From: TMED78 sp036337035
GTDB taxonomy: Bacteria; Pseudomonadota; Gammaproteobacteria; Steroidobacterales; Rariloculaceae
Assembly (NCBI GenBank): GCA_036337035.1
Contig: JAYZFC010000005.1
Span: forward strand, 178,181-242,180
DNA length: 64,000 bases
Direction of reading: 5' to 3'
Shown: one piece after another, positions 28,082 through 38,800 of the stretch
Position numbering within the stretch: the stretch's first letter is position 1
Layout of the letters: each line of letters begins with the position of its first letter
Translations under genes and position numbers: made by a program
Notes under the pieces: model-generated
What the model saw: the letters and a program-made list of their open reading frames with translations, nothing else
The model's database searches: none
What the model was told of the DNA's origin: nothing

Positions 28082-28109
28082 ATTCTAACATAATGATTTA
28101 TATGGTCAA
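28082..28109 (-). promoter_or_regulatory. Sigma-70 promoter for rplC onward
   Basis: On the minus strand TTGACC (28104-28109) and TAGAAT (28082-28087) are separated by 16 bases, close to the sigma-70 consensus. It lies just past the rpsJ stop codon and points at rplC. This suggests that the bulk of the S10 operon has its own promoter within the rpsJ-rplC spacer. Confidence 0.55.
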
Positions 28110-28113
28110 ATCT

Positions 28114-28425
28114 TTAATTTAACTTAATTTGAACATCAACACCCGCAGGGAGCTCTAACCGCATTAGTGCGTCAACAGTCTTATCTGTTGGATCTAAAAT
28201 ATCCATTAGGCGCTTGTGGGTGAGTAATTCATACTGGTCTCGAGCATCTTTATTTACATGAGGTGAAATAAGAATTGTATACCTTTCTATTTTTGTAGGA
28301 AGCGGAACTGGCCCTCTAACTGTTGCACCTGTTCTCTTAGCTGTTTCTACAATTTCAGAAGCAGACCGATCTATTAATCTATGATCAAACGCTTTTAATC
28401 GAATTCTAATATTCTGGTTAGACAT
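28114..28425 (-). CDS. rpsJ: 30S ribosomal protein S10 (NusE)
   Basis: 30S head protein that also acts as NusE in antitermination. The 103 residues include IRIRLKAFDHRLIDRSASEI and GPVPLPTKIERYTILISPHV. It lies 25 bases behind fusA with no visible promoter between them, so it looks like the last gene of the str operon rather than the first of S10. Confidence 0.97.
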   Translation of the reverse strand: MSNQNIRIRLKAFDHRLIDRSASEIVETAKRTGATVRGPVPLPTKIERYTILISPHVNKDARDQYELLTHKRLMDILDPTDKTVDALMRLELPAGVDVQIKLN

Positions 28426-28450
28426 TTACTTTCCTTTAATATTGATCATA

Positions 28451-30544
28451 TTATGTTCTATCTTTGATTACCGAGTCAGCAACATTGCTTGGAACATGAT
28501 TATACTTATCAAATTCCATAGTATATGTTGCCCTACCCTGGCTCATAGATCTAAGGTCTGTTGCATACCCAAACATCTCTGCAAGAGGAACTTCAGCTTT
28601 TATTATTTTTCCAGCTGGGGAATCTTCTAAACCCTGCAATACCCCTCTCCTTCTGCTTAGATCTCCATTAACATCTCCCATATAATCCTCAGGAGTAACT
28701 ACCTCAACATTCATAATAGGCTCTAATAAAACTGGTTTAGCTTTAACAGCCCCATCCTTAAAAGACATTGAAGCAGCAATTTTAAATGCAACCTCGCTTG
28801 AATCAACATCATGGTATGAACCATCGTAGAGAGCTACACGACAGTCAACAACTGGATATCCCGCTATTACACCATTCGACATTTGTTCTTGTATTCCCTT
28901 ATCAACTGCAGAAATATATTCTCTTGGAACTACGCCTCCAACAATCTCATTCAAAAATTCATATCCTGATCCTGGAGGTAAAGGCTCAATCCTAAGCCAA
29001 ACATGTCCATATTGACCACGACCACCACTCTGTCTAACAAATTTACCCTCTTGCTCTACTGAAGATCGTATCGTTTCTCTATAAGCAACTTGAGGCTTGC
29101 CAACATTTGCCTCTACTCCAAATTCTCTTTTCATCCTATCAACAATTATCTCTAAATGTAACTCGCCCATTCCAGAAATAATTGTTTGCGCCGTCTCTTC
29201 ATCTGTCTTCACTCTAAAAGACGGGTCTTCTTTGGATAGCTTACTTAAAGCAATACCCATTTTTTCTTGATCAGCTTTTGTTTTAGGTTCAACAGCTACA
29301 GAAATAACTGGCTCTGGAAACTCCATTCTCTCTAGGACAATACTATTGCTTGGGTCAACTAAACTATCTCCAGTAGTGACATCTTTCAATCCTACAGCTG
29401 CGGCAATATCACCAGCTCGGACCTCTTTAATTTCTTCTCTATCATTAGAGTGCATCTGAAGAATTCTACCAATTCTTTCTTTTTTATCTTTTATAGGGTT
29501 ATAAACAAAATCTCCAGATGAAAGAATGCCTGAGTAAACTCTGAAAAAAGTTAGGTTTCCAACAAAAGGGTCTGTAGCAATTTTAAATGCTAAAGAAGCA
29601 AATGGAACATCATCTGATGAATCTCTCTCTCCTTCTGAATCATCACTTAAGATACCTTTAATTGCTGGTCTCTCAGGAGGTGAAGGTAAATAATCTATAA
29701 CTGCATCCAATACAGCCTGAACACCTTTATTTTTAAAAGCAGAGCCGCAAAGAACAGGAGTTACCTCTCCAGATAAGCATCTTGCTCTTATGCCTTTTTT
29801 TATATCTTCTTCGCTAAGTGATCCTTCTTCTAAATACTTATCTAATAAACTCTCATCGCCTTCAGCAGCAGACTCTAACAGCTTCTCATGCCACTTATCA
29901 GCTTCCTGCTTCATAGACTCTGGAATTTCTTCTTCTTTATACTTAATACCTTGAGTCCCATCATCCCAAGCAATAGATTTCATTTTTACTAAATCAATTA
30001 CTCCCTCAAAATTTTCCTCAGCACCTATGGGTAACTGCATAACTATGGGTATAGCATTTAATCTTTGTTCTATGTGTGATACTACACGTAAAAAATCTGC
30101 TCCAGCTCTATCCATTTTATTTACAAAAGCAATTCTCGGAACACTGTATTTGTTAGCTTGTCTCCATACAGTTTCCGATTGTGGCTCAACACCACCTACA
30201 GCACAAAATACTGCAACAGCACCGTCAAGAACTTTTAGACTCCTTTCAACTTCAATCGTGAAATCAACATGGCCAGGAGTATCAATAATATTTATTCTAT
30301 ATTCTGGCAAGGATTGATCCATACCTTTCCAAAAACATGTCGTTGCAGCAGAAGTAATTGTTATACCCCTCTCCTGTTCCTGCTCCATCCAATCCATTAC
30401 AGCAGCACCATCATGAACTTCACCAATCTTATGAGAAACACCGGTATAGAAAAGAACTCTCTCGGTAGTAGTAGTTTTACCAGCATCTATATGAGCCATA
30501 ATGCCGATATTTCTGTATCTTTCAATTGGTGTTTTTCTAGCCAC
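28451..30544 (-). CDS. fusA: Elongation factor G
   Basis: GTPase that drives translocation and, with RRF, ribosome recycling. The 697-residue product has the P-loop AHIDAGKTTTTE, DTPGHVDFTIE and NKMDRAGAD in the G domain, then domains II-V. I start it at the GTG at 30544, giving MARKTPIERYRNIGIMAHID; AAAGGA lies 7 bases upstream and the frame is open only trivially before it. It follows rpsG by 19 bases and is followed by rpsJ; the usual tuf copy is absent here. Confidence 0.98.
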   Translation of the reverse strand: MARKTPIERYRNIGIMAHIDAGKTTTTERVLFYTGVSHKIGEVHDGAAVMDWMEQEQERGITITSAATTCFWKGMDQSLPEYRINIIDTPGHVDFTIEVERSLKVLDGAVAVFCAVGGVEPQSETVWRQANKYSVPRIAFVNKMDRAGADFLRVVSHIEQRLNAIPIVMQLPIGAEENFEGVIDLVKMKSIAWDDGTQGIKYKEEEIPESMKQEADKWHEKLLESAAEGDESLLDKYLEEGSLSEEDIKKGIRARCLSGEVTPVLCGSAFKNKGVQAVLDAVIDYLPSPPERPAIKGILSDDSEGERDSSDDVPFASLAFKIATDPFVGNLTFFRVYSGILSSGDFVYNPIKDKKERIGRILQMHSNDREEIKEVRAGDIAAAVGLKDVTTGDSLVDPSNSIVLERMEFPEPVISVAVEPKTKADQEKMGIALSKLSKEDPSFRVKTDEETAQTIISGMGELHLEIIVDRMKREFGVEANVGKPQVAYRETIRSSVEQEGKFVRQSGGRGQYGHVWLRIEPLPPGSGYEFLNEIVGGVVPREYISAVDKGIQEQMSNGVIAGYPVVDCRVALYDGSYHDVDSSEVAFKIAASMSFKDGAVKAKPVLLEPIMNVEVVTPEDYMGDVNGDLSRRRGVLQGLEDSPAGKIIKAEVPLAEMFGYATDLRSMSQGRATYTMEFDKYNHVPSNVADSVIKDRT

Positions 30545-30563
30545 TTCCTTATCCTTTAATCCA

Positions 30564-31043
30564 CTACCAGCGATAATGAGCAAAAGCTTTATTAGCTTCA
30601 GCCATCTTATGTGTATCTTCTCTTTTCTTTACAGCAGTGCCCTTATTTTCTGAAGCATCTAATATCTCATTCGCTAAACGAAGTGACATAGACTTTTCTG
30701 AGCGCTTTCTAGCAGCATCAATAATCCATCTCATAGCAAGCGTTTCTCTTCTAACTGGCTTTACTTCAACTGGAACTTGATAAGTTGCTCCCCCAACCCT
30801 CCTAGATTTTACTTCAACTGAAGGCTTTATATTATCAAGGGCCTGAACAATTACTTCAAGCGCAAACTCTTCATCTTTATCTAGCTTGCTAGAAATGCTT
30901 TTTATTGCATCATAAACAATTTTTTCTGCAACCGATTTTTTGCCACTCTGCATTAACATATTGATAAACTTTGCAAGCCTTTCATTATTATACTTTGGGT
31001 CTGGTAAGACTATTCTTTTTGGTGCTTGGTTTCTTCTAGACAT
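30564..31043 (-). CDS. rpsG: 30S ribosomal protein S7
   Basis: Head-assembly initiator at the E site and, in enterics, repressor of the str operon. The 159 residues include SRRNQAPKRIVLPDPKYNNE and GGATYQVPVEVKPVRRETLA, ending THKMAEANKAFAHYRW. It follows rpsL by 35 bases. Confidence 0.97.
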   Translation of the reverse strand: MSRRNQAPKRIVLPDPKYNNERLAKFINMLMQSGKKSVAEKIVYDAIKSISSKLDKDEEFALEVIVQALDNIKPSVEVKSRRVGGATYQVPVEVKPVRRETLAMRWIIDAARKRSEKSMSLRLANEILDASENKGTAVKKREDTHKMAEANKAFAHYRW

Positions 31044-31078
31044 TATTATTTACTTATTTTTTATAGATTATATTTAAT

Positions 31079-31453
31079 TTATTTTTTTGGTCGCTTAGAT
31101 CCATACTTTGATCTACCATTTCTTCTATCTTCAATTCCTGAACAATCAAGGGTTCCTCTAACTACATGGTATCTTACTCCAGGAAGATCTTTCACTCTTC
31201 CTCCACGAATTAAAACAACAGAGTGCTCCTGAAGATTATGTCCTTCTCCACCTATATAACTTGTAACTTCAAAACCATTAGTAAGTCGAACTCTTGCAAC
31301 TTTCCTCATTGCAGAATTAGGTTTTTTAGGAGTAGTAGTATAAACACGAGTACAAACGCCTCTTTTTTGAGGCGAGGCTGATAAAGCAGGAACATTAGTT
31401 TTTGCTCTTTTAAATGATCTCGGTTTTTTAACTAATTGATTTGTTGTAGCCAT
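31079..31453 (-). CDS. rpsL: 30S ribosomal protein S12
   Basis: Decoding-centre protein. The 124 residues start MATTNQLVKKPRSFKRAKTN and contain the accuracy loops TTTPKKPNSAMRKVA and GGRVKDLPGVRYH; the lysines altered in streptomycin-resistant mutants are present. The frame is open six codons upstream but the ATG at 31453 is the conserved start. It opens the str operon behind a strong promoter. Confidence 0.97.
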   Translation of the reverse strand: MATTNQLVKKPRSFKRAKTNVPALSASPQKRGVCTRVYTTTPKKPNSAMRKVARVRLTNGFEVTSYIGGEGHNLQEHSVVLIRGGRVKDLPGVRYHVVRGTLDCSGIEDRRNGRSKYGSKRPKK

Positions 31454-31495
31454 AAAATTATTAATGTACAAGTAAAAAAATAGGGTAAGCGCGAA

Positions 31496-31525
31496 ATTCT
31501 ATTGGTGATGGCAATAGACTGTCAA
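31496..31525 (-). promoter_or_regulatory. Promoter of the str operon (rpsL)
   Basis: On the minus strand TTGACA (31520-31525) and TAGAAT (31496-31501) are 18 bases apart, a near-consensus sigma-70 promoter in the rpoC-rpsL spacer. A G+C-rich GCGC lies just after the -10, at the likely start region, as in growth-rate-controlled promoters (inference). Confidence 0.65.
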
Positions 31526-31551
31526 CTAAATTATTCAAAAACTTAATATTT

Positions 31552-34500
31552 TTATTCATTATCTTCTGCTTCTTTTCCTTCATCATCTCCAGATAAAGCC
31601 TCCACTTCCTCGGATGAAATATCATTCTGGTTCTGATCCTGATTATCAGAATCAAGCTCTTTAAGCTCTTCAGCTAGTATTTCTTCATCACTTTTGATAA
31701 ATTCTTCATGATGAGCAAAACCAGTACCTGCAGGAATTAATCTACCTACAATCACATTTTCTTTTAGGCCTCTAAGATCATCCTTGATACCTCTAACCGC
31801 AGCTTCTGTTAAAACTCTTGTAGTTTCCTGAAAAGAAGCAGCAGAAATAAATGACTCTGTAGCTAAAGAAGCTTTAGTTATACCAAGAAGAATAGGCACA
31901 AATTCCGCTGGATTTTTACCTCTAGCTAATATTTTAACATTATTCTCCAACACCCTTGCTTTCTCTAACTGATCGCCTTTTAAATACTTACTATCTCCTG
32001 GATCAGTAATTTCAACTTTCCTAAGCATTTGTCTAATAATTACTTCTATATGCTTATCATTAATTTTTACACCTTGTAATCTATAGACTTCTTGAACCTC
32101 ATGAACAAGGTAATCCGCTAAATTTTCTATTCCTTGTAGTCTTAATATATCATGGGGATTAGGCTCTCCATCAGCTATCACTTCACCCTTAACAACACTC
32201 TCTCCCTCAAAAATATTTAAATACCTAAACTTTGGTATTAATAATTCTGATTTCTCACCATCTTCCTTGGTGATAACTAATCTTCTCTTACCTTTAGTCT
32301 CTTTACCAAAGCTTGCTGTACCTGTCTCTTCTGCAAGTATGGCTGGTTCTTTTGGCTTCCTTGCTTCAAATAAATCTGCCACTCTTGGAAGTCCGCCTGT
32401 TATATCTCTTGTCTTAGATGTTTCTTGTGGCAGCCTCGCTAAAACATCTCCCACAACAACTTTAGACTTACTTTCTTTACTTACAACAGCGCCAGCTGGT
32501 AAAGAATACGCAGCAGGAATATCTGTATTAGGAAAAAAGATAGTGTTACCTTTTTTATCTAATAGCTTTGCAGTAGGTTTATAATCAGAACCTAGGCTTC
32601 TTTTTGATGAGTCAAGCACTACAGTGCTTGTTATACCTGTTACTTCATCCAACTGAGAAGTGATTGTTACATCGTCAATAAAATCATCAAACTCAATATA
32701 ACCACTCACTTCAGAAATAATTGGATGGGTATGTGGGTCCCATGAAGCAACTACTTGTCCTGAAACTACCTTATCTCCATCCTTAACTGAAAGCATAGCT
32801 CCATATGGCAACTTATACCTTTCTTTCTCTGCTCCAAAATCATCTAAAACACATATCTCTCCTGATCTTGAAGTAGAAACTAGATGTTTATCTTTCTCAT
32901 GAACAACAGTTTTTAAGTTTTCAATTTTTATATTTCCTTGATTTTTTATTTCAATATTATTTTTAGCTGCGGTTCTAGAAGCTGCACCACCTATATGGAA
33001 AGTTCTCATGGTTAATTGAGTGCCTGGCTCACCAATTGACTGCGCTGCTATAACACCAACAGATTCACCCTTATTTACCAAATCACCTCTTCCGAGATCC
33101 CTTCCATAACACTTAGCACAAACGCCATGGCGCATAGAACAAGTTATTGCAGACCTAACAAGAACTTGGTCAACAGAATTATTATCTAGCTTGTCAGCTT
33201 CTTGCTCATCTAATAAGGTTCCTGCCTCAACTAATAATTCTTTACTTCCGGGCTTCATAATATCTATTGCTGCAACCCTACCTAACACCTTTTCTCTTAA
33301 TGGCTCTACAATATCTCCTTCTTCTACTAAAGGCTTCATAAGAAGTCCCTCATTGGTTCCACAGTCGATACTTGCAACCACTAAATCTTGAGCTACATCG
33401 ACTAATCGACGAGTTAAATAACCTGAATTTGCTGTTTTTAATGCTGTGTCAGCTAGACCTTTTCTAGCACCATGGGTTGAAATAAAGTACTGTAAAACAT
33501 TTAACCCTTCCCTAAAATTAGCTGTGATTGGAGTCTCGATAATTGATCCATCCGGTTTAGCCATTAGGCCTCTCATGCCAGCTAATTGCCTAATTTGTGC
33601 AGCTGATCCCCTTGCTCCTGAATCAGCCATCATATAAACAGAATTAAAAGATTCCTGGCTAACCTCTTCGTCTTTAGAATCCTTAACTTTTTCTGTTGAT
33701 AATTTTTCCATCATTGCTTTAGCAACCTGATCGTTGGTTCTAGACCAGATATCAACAACTTTATTATATCTTTCTCCGTCAGTTACTAGACCAGATAAAA
33801 ACTGCTCTTGTATATCCTTAACTTGAGACTCTGCATCATTAAGAATTCCTTCTTTCTGATCAGGAACCACCATATCTTCAACGCCAAAGGAAGAGCCAGC
33901 TTTTGTTGCATAGCTAAAGCCTGTATACATCAGCTGATCAGCAAAAATAACTGTGCTTTTGATTCCTAGTTGTCTATAACAAACATTTATAACATTCGAA
34001 ATAGCCTTTTTATTCATTGATCTATTTATTAAATCAAAAGAAAGTCCCTTAGGAAGAATTTCATATAGAAGCGCTCTACCAACAGTTGTCTCTACTATTG
34101 TGCTTTTTACTTCAGATTCATCTGCGATAGTGCTCAGATCATGTATCTTTAACTTGATAATTGCATGAAGATCTACACAAAAATTCTCATATGCCCTATG
34201 AACTTCTTTCGTATCAGAAAAAATCATGCCTTCTCCCTTTGCATTAATTTTTTCGCGCGTCATATAGTACAGTCCTAAAACAACATCTTGGGATGGAACA
34301 ATAATTGGCTCTCCATTAGCAGGAGAAAGAATATTATTACTAGACATCATCAAAGCCCTTGCTTCTAGTTGTGCATCCAGAGAAAGCGGAACATGCACAG
34401 CCATTTGATCTCCATCAAAATCTGCATTAAATGCAGTACAAACTAGAGGATGGAGCTGGATAGCCTTACCTTCAATTAAAACTGGTTCAAAAGCTTGAAT

Positions 34501-35799
34501 ACCTAACCTATGTAAAGTAGGAGCTCTATTTAATAAAACTGGATGCTCCCGAATAACATCTTCAAGAATATCCCAAACTTCTGGTCCTTCTTTTTCAACT
34601 ACTCTCTTTGCTGCCTTAATTGTAGTTATTTCTCCTCTCAACTGAAGTTTGGCAAAAATAAATGGCTTGAATAGCTCAAGAGCTAATTTTTTAGGTAATC
34701 CACACTGGTATAGCCTTAGAGTAGGACCCACTACTATTACTGAACGACCAGAATAATCTACCCTCTTACCAAGCAGGTTCTGTCTAAAGCGCCCTTGCTT
34801 TCCTTTAATCATATCTGCTAACGATTTCAAAGGCCTTCTATTCGTTCCTGTAATTGCGCGACCCCTCCTTCCATTATCTAAAAGAGCATCTACTGATTCT
34901 TGAAGCATGCGCTTTTCATTTCTAACTATAATATCAGGAGCATTCAATTCTAATAGACGACGCAATCTGTTATTTCTATTTATTACTCTTCTATACAGGT
35001 CATTCAAATCTGAAGTAGCAAACCTTCCGCCATCAAGAGGCACAAGAGGTCTTAGATCTGGAGGCAAAACAGGTAAAACATTCATTACTAACCATCCAGG
35101 TTTATTTTTTGAATCTAAAAAAGATTCTATTATCTTAAGCCTCTTAGACAGTCTCTTAATTTTTGTTTCTGAATTTGTATTAGATATGTCCTCTCTAACT
35201 GATGCAGCTTCTGTCTGTAAATCCATAGAAGTCAGTAGGTCATATATTGCCTCTGCTCCCATTTTAGCCTCAAATTCATCTGCATACTCTTCTTTTGCTT
35301 CCAAATAAGCCTCTTCATTGAGCAGCTGTCCTTTTTCAAGGGGAGTCATGCCAGGCTCTACTACTACAAAAGCCTCAAAATAGAGTATCCTCTCGATCTC
35401 TCTAAGAGTCATATCAACAATTAAACCAATTCTAGAAGGTAAAGATTTGAGAAACCAAATATGTGCTACTGGGCTGGCTAACTCAATATGACCCATTCTC
35501 TCTCTTCGAACCTTAGTCTGAGTTACTTCTACTCCACACTTCTCACAAACCACACCTCTATGTTTTAGCCTTTTATATTTTCCACAAAGACATTCATAGT
35601 CTTTTACTGGACCAAAGATTTTTGCACAAAATAATCCATCTCTTTCTGGCTTAAAAGTTCTATAGTTAATTGTTTCTGGCTTCTTCACTTCACCATATGA
35701 CCAAGATCTAATCATTTCTGGAGAAGCAAGGCCAATCCTTATAGCATCGAACTCCTCCAGCGGAGATTGTTGTTTAAAAAGTTTTAGTAAATCTTTCAT
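31552..35799 (-). CDS. rpoC: RNA polymerase beta' subunit
   Basis: Catalytic subunit of RNA polymerase. The 1415 residues include the N-terminal zinc site (CLCGKYKRLKHRGVVCEKCG), the Mg-binding loop NADFDGDQMAVH, the bridge-helix/trigger-loop region, the second zinc site (CSMRHGVCAKCYGRDL) and an acidic C-terminal tail. Length equals the enteric protein within a few residues. It follows rpoB by 39 bases. Confidence 0.99.
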   Translation of the reverse strand: MKDLLKLFKQQSPLEEFDAIRIGLASPEMIRSWSYGEVKKPETINYRTFKPERDGLFCAKIFGPVKDYECLCGKYKRLKHRGVVCEKCGVEVTQTKVRRERMGHIELASPVAHIWFLKSLPSRIGLIVDMTLREIERILYFEAFVVVEPGMTPLEKGQLLNEEAYLEAKEEYADEFEAKMGAEAIYDLLTSMDLQTEAASVREDISNTNSETKIKRLSKRLKIIESFLDSKNKPGWLVMNVLPVLPPDLRPLVPLDGGRFATSDLNDLYRRVINRNNRLRRLLELNAPDIIVRNEKRMLQESVDALLDNGRRGRAITGTNRRPLKSLADMIKGKQGRFRQNLLGKRVDYSGRSVIVVGPTLRLYQCGLPKKLALELFKPFIFAKLQLRGEITTIKAAKRVVEKEGPEVWDILEDVIREHPVLLNRAPTLHRLGIQAFEPVLIEGKAIQLHPLVCTAFNADFDGDQMAVHVPLSLDAQLEARALMMSSNNILSPANGEPIIVPSQDVVLGLYYMTREKINAKGEGMIFSDTKEVHRAYENFCVDLHAIIKLKIHDLSTIADESEVKSTIVETTVGRALLYEILPKGLSFDLINRSMNKKAISNVINVCYRQLGIKSTVIFADQLMYTGFSYATKAGSSFGVEDMVVPDQKEGILNDAESQVKDIQEQFLSGLVTDGERYNKVVDIWSRTNDQVAKAMMEKLSTEKVKDSKDEEVSQESFNSVYMMADSGARGSAAQIRQLAGMRGLMAKPDGSIIETPITANFREGLNVLQYFISTHGARKGLADTALKTANSGYLTRRLVDVAQDLVVASIDCGTNEGLLMKPLVEEGDIVEPLREKVLGRVAAIDIMKPGSKELLVEAGTLLDEQEADKLDNNSVDQVLVRSAITCSMRHGVCAKCYGRDLGRGDLVNKGESVGVIAAQSIGEPGTQLTMRTFHIGGAASRTAAKNNIEIKNQGNIKIENLKTVVHEKDKHLVSTSRSGEICVLDDFGAEKERYKLPYGAMLSVKDGDKVVSGQVVASWDPHTHPIISEVSGYIEFDDFIDDVTITSQLDEVTGITSTVVLDSSKRSLGSDYKPTAKLLDKKGNTIFFPNTDIPAAYSLPAGAVVSKESKSKVVVGDVLARLPQETSKTRDITGGLPRVADLFEARKPKEPAILAEETGTASFGKETKGKRRLVITKEDGEKSELLIPKFRYLNIFEGESVVKGEVIADGEPNPHDILRLQGIENLADYLVHEVQEVYRLQGVKINDKHIEVIIRQMLRKVEITDPGDSKYLKGDQLEKARVLENNVKILARGKNPAEFVPILLGITKASLATESFISAASFQETTRVLTEAAVRGIKDDLRGLKENVIVGRLIPAGTGFAHHEEFIKSDEEILAEELKELDSDNQDQNQNDISSEEVEALSGDDEGKEAEDNE

Positions 35800-35838
35800 A
35801 TATAATCACCTTGCTATATTTTAATATCTATAGAAAAT

Positions 35839-38800
35839 TTAATCTTCAACGGACTGCTCTAACTCAATATTTATGCCTAAAGAACGTATTTCTTTAACTA
35901 GAACATTAAATGATTCTGGCATACCAGGTTGAATATCCTGAGATCCATCAACAATATTCTTATACATTTTGGTTCGGCCATGAACATCATCAGATTTGAC
36001 TGTAAGCATTTCTTGAAGAGTATAAGATGCACCATACGCCTCTAGTGCCCAAACTTCCATCTCACCAAATCTTTGTCCACCAAACTGAGCCTTACCTCCT
36101 AAAGGTTGTTGAGTAACTAAACTATATGGGCCAGTAGATCTAGCATGCATTTTGTCATCTACTAAATGGTTTAATTTAAGCATATACATGTAGCCAACTG
36201 TTACTGGTCTATCAAATGCCTGGCCAGTTCTTCCATCATATAAAGTTGTCTGTCCCGATTCTGGCAAATCTGCTAATTTTAAAAGTCTTTTAATTTCTCC
36301 CTCACTAGCTCCATCAAATACAGGAGTTGCCATTGGTACTCCTTTGCTTAAGTTATTCCCCAATTCAATTAGCTCTTCATCTGTTAAGCTACCTATATTT
36401 TCCTTTTGACCTCCAGATTTATTATAAATCTCATTTAGAAGGCTTTTTAGTTCACTCTTACTCTCTTTTTTAATTAGTGACTCTATCTTCTGCCCTAGAC
36501 CCTTTGCAGCCCATCCTAGATGAGTCTCTAAAACTTGTCCTACATTCATCCTAGAAGGGACGCCTAAAGGATTTAAAACAACATCAACAGGAGTGCCATC
36601 TTCCATAAAAGGCATATCTTCTACGGGAACAACTTTAGAGATAACTCCCTTATTTCCATGTCTACCAGCCATTTTATCACCTGGTTGAATTCTTCGCTTA
36701 ACAGCCAAATATACTTTGACCATTTTTAGTACCCCTGGAGCAAGATCATCTGGATCAACAATCTTTTTCTCTTTTTCTTTATATAGATTCTCAAATTTCT
36801 CTTTCAATAACATCAAGCTTTTAGATAGTGATTCAAGTTTCTTATTTAAATTATCATTTTTTAGTCTTACTTCTAATTTCTTTTTATTTGGAATGCTATC
36901 TAAATATGTTTTTGTAATTTTCATCCCTGATTTCAGCCCTTCAGGACCACCTAATGCAATCTTATTTAGAAGCAATGAATTTATTCTTTGATAAATATCT
37001 TCTTCAATAATTCTACTTTGATCATCTAGATCTTTTCTAATTGCCTCTACTTCAATCTTTTCAATTTGAGAAGCTCTATCGTCTTTTTCTACACCATCTC
37101 TTGTAAAAACCCTTACATCTATGACTGATCCAGTGATACCAGGAGGAACTCTCAGAGAAGTATCTTTTACATCAGAAGCTTTTTCTCCAAAAATGGCTCT
37201 TAACAGTTTTTCTTCAGGAGTAAGCTGCGTCTCACCTTTTGGGGTAACTTTTCCTACCAATATATCCCCGCCTTTCACTTCAGCTCCAATAAACGATATA
37301 CCTGACTCATCTAAGCTTGCTAATGCACTTTCTCCAACATTAGGGATGTCGGCTGTAATTTCTTCGGAACCTAGCTTTGTATCTCTAGCAATACATGTTA
37401 ATTCTTCAATATGGATACTTGTAAACCTATCCTCCTGAACAATTGCTTCAGAAACAAGAATTGAATCTTCGAAGTTATATCCATTCCAAGGCATAAAAGC
37501 AACTAGCATATTTTGACCTAAACTTAGTTCACCTATTGAAGTAGAAGGTCCATCAGCTAACACATCATGCTTACTAATCGAATCCCCTGCTTTGACTAGA
37601 GGCCTTTGATTAATACAAGTATTTTGATTTGAGCGGGTATATTTTGTTAAGTTATATATATCAACCCCAGATTCTCCTGGTTTTGCCTCATCATCATTAG
37701 CTCTTATAACTATTCTGGAAGCATCTACTTTATCTACAATTCCACCTCTCTTAGCAATTACATTAACACCAGAATCAACAGCTACAACCCTTTCCATTCC
37801 TGTACCAACCAAAGGTGTATCAGATCGTAATGTTGGAACTGCTTGACGTTGCATATTGGATCCCATTAAAGCTCTATTAGCATCATCATGCTCTAAAAAA
37901 GGAATTAAAGAAGCGGCAACTGAAACTGTTTGCTTGGGTGACACATCCATATAATTAATTTGATCTGCAGGCATCAAAGAGAATTCATTCTTATGTCGTG
38001 AAGAAACTAATTGCTCAATAAACTCTCCTTTTGGAGATAATGAAGCATTTGCTTGAGCTATAACATACTGCCCCTCATCAATTGCACTTAGATAATCTAT
38101 CTTATTAGTGACCTTTCCATTTACTACTTTTCTATAAGGAGTCTCAAGAAATCCTAAGTCATTTGTTCGAGCATAAACTGACAAAGAATTTATAAGGCCA
38201 ATATTTGGTCCTTCAGGAGTCTCAATAGGACAAACTCTTCCATAATGAGTTGGATGAACATCTCGTACCTCAAACCCTGCCCTCTCTCTTGTTAGGCCGC
38301 CTGGACCAAGAGCAGAAATCCTCCTTTTATGCGTTATCTCAGATAAAGGGTTGTTTTGATCCATAAACTGCGATAATTGACTTGAACCAAAAAATTCTTT
38401 TACTGCAGCTGAAACAGGTTTTGCATTAATCATCTCTTGTGGCATAAGGCCTTCAGCCTCTGCCAAAGCTAATCTCTCCTTTACTGCTCTTTCAACTCTT
38501 ACTAGACCAACTCTAAAAGCATTTTCAGTCATCTCTCCAACACTTCTAACTCTCCTATTACCTAAATGATCTATATCATCAACACTTCCATTGCCATTAC
38601 GAATATTGATAAGAGTTTCTAAAACGCTAAGAATATCCTCTTTAGATAGTATGGTTTCACTTGAAGTTGAATTAGCTCTACCAACTCTTCGATCGAACTT
38701 CATCCTTCCAACTTCCGAAAGATCATACCTATCAGGATTAAAAAATAAGTTTTGAAACAAATTCTCAGCTGCTTCATTTGTTGGGGGTTCACCAGGCCTC

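Noticed and set aside
27903..28113. A missing gene between rpsJ and rplC
   Set aside because: No frame of useful length is present; the spacer is better read as promoter plus structured leader.
34907..35308. 133-codon plus-strand frame in rpoC
   Set aside because: It is antisense to conserved rpoC codons, has no ribosome site or recognisable domain, and is a shadow of rpoC.
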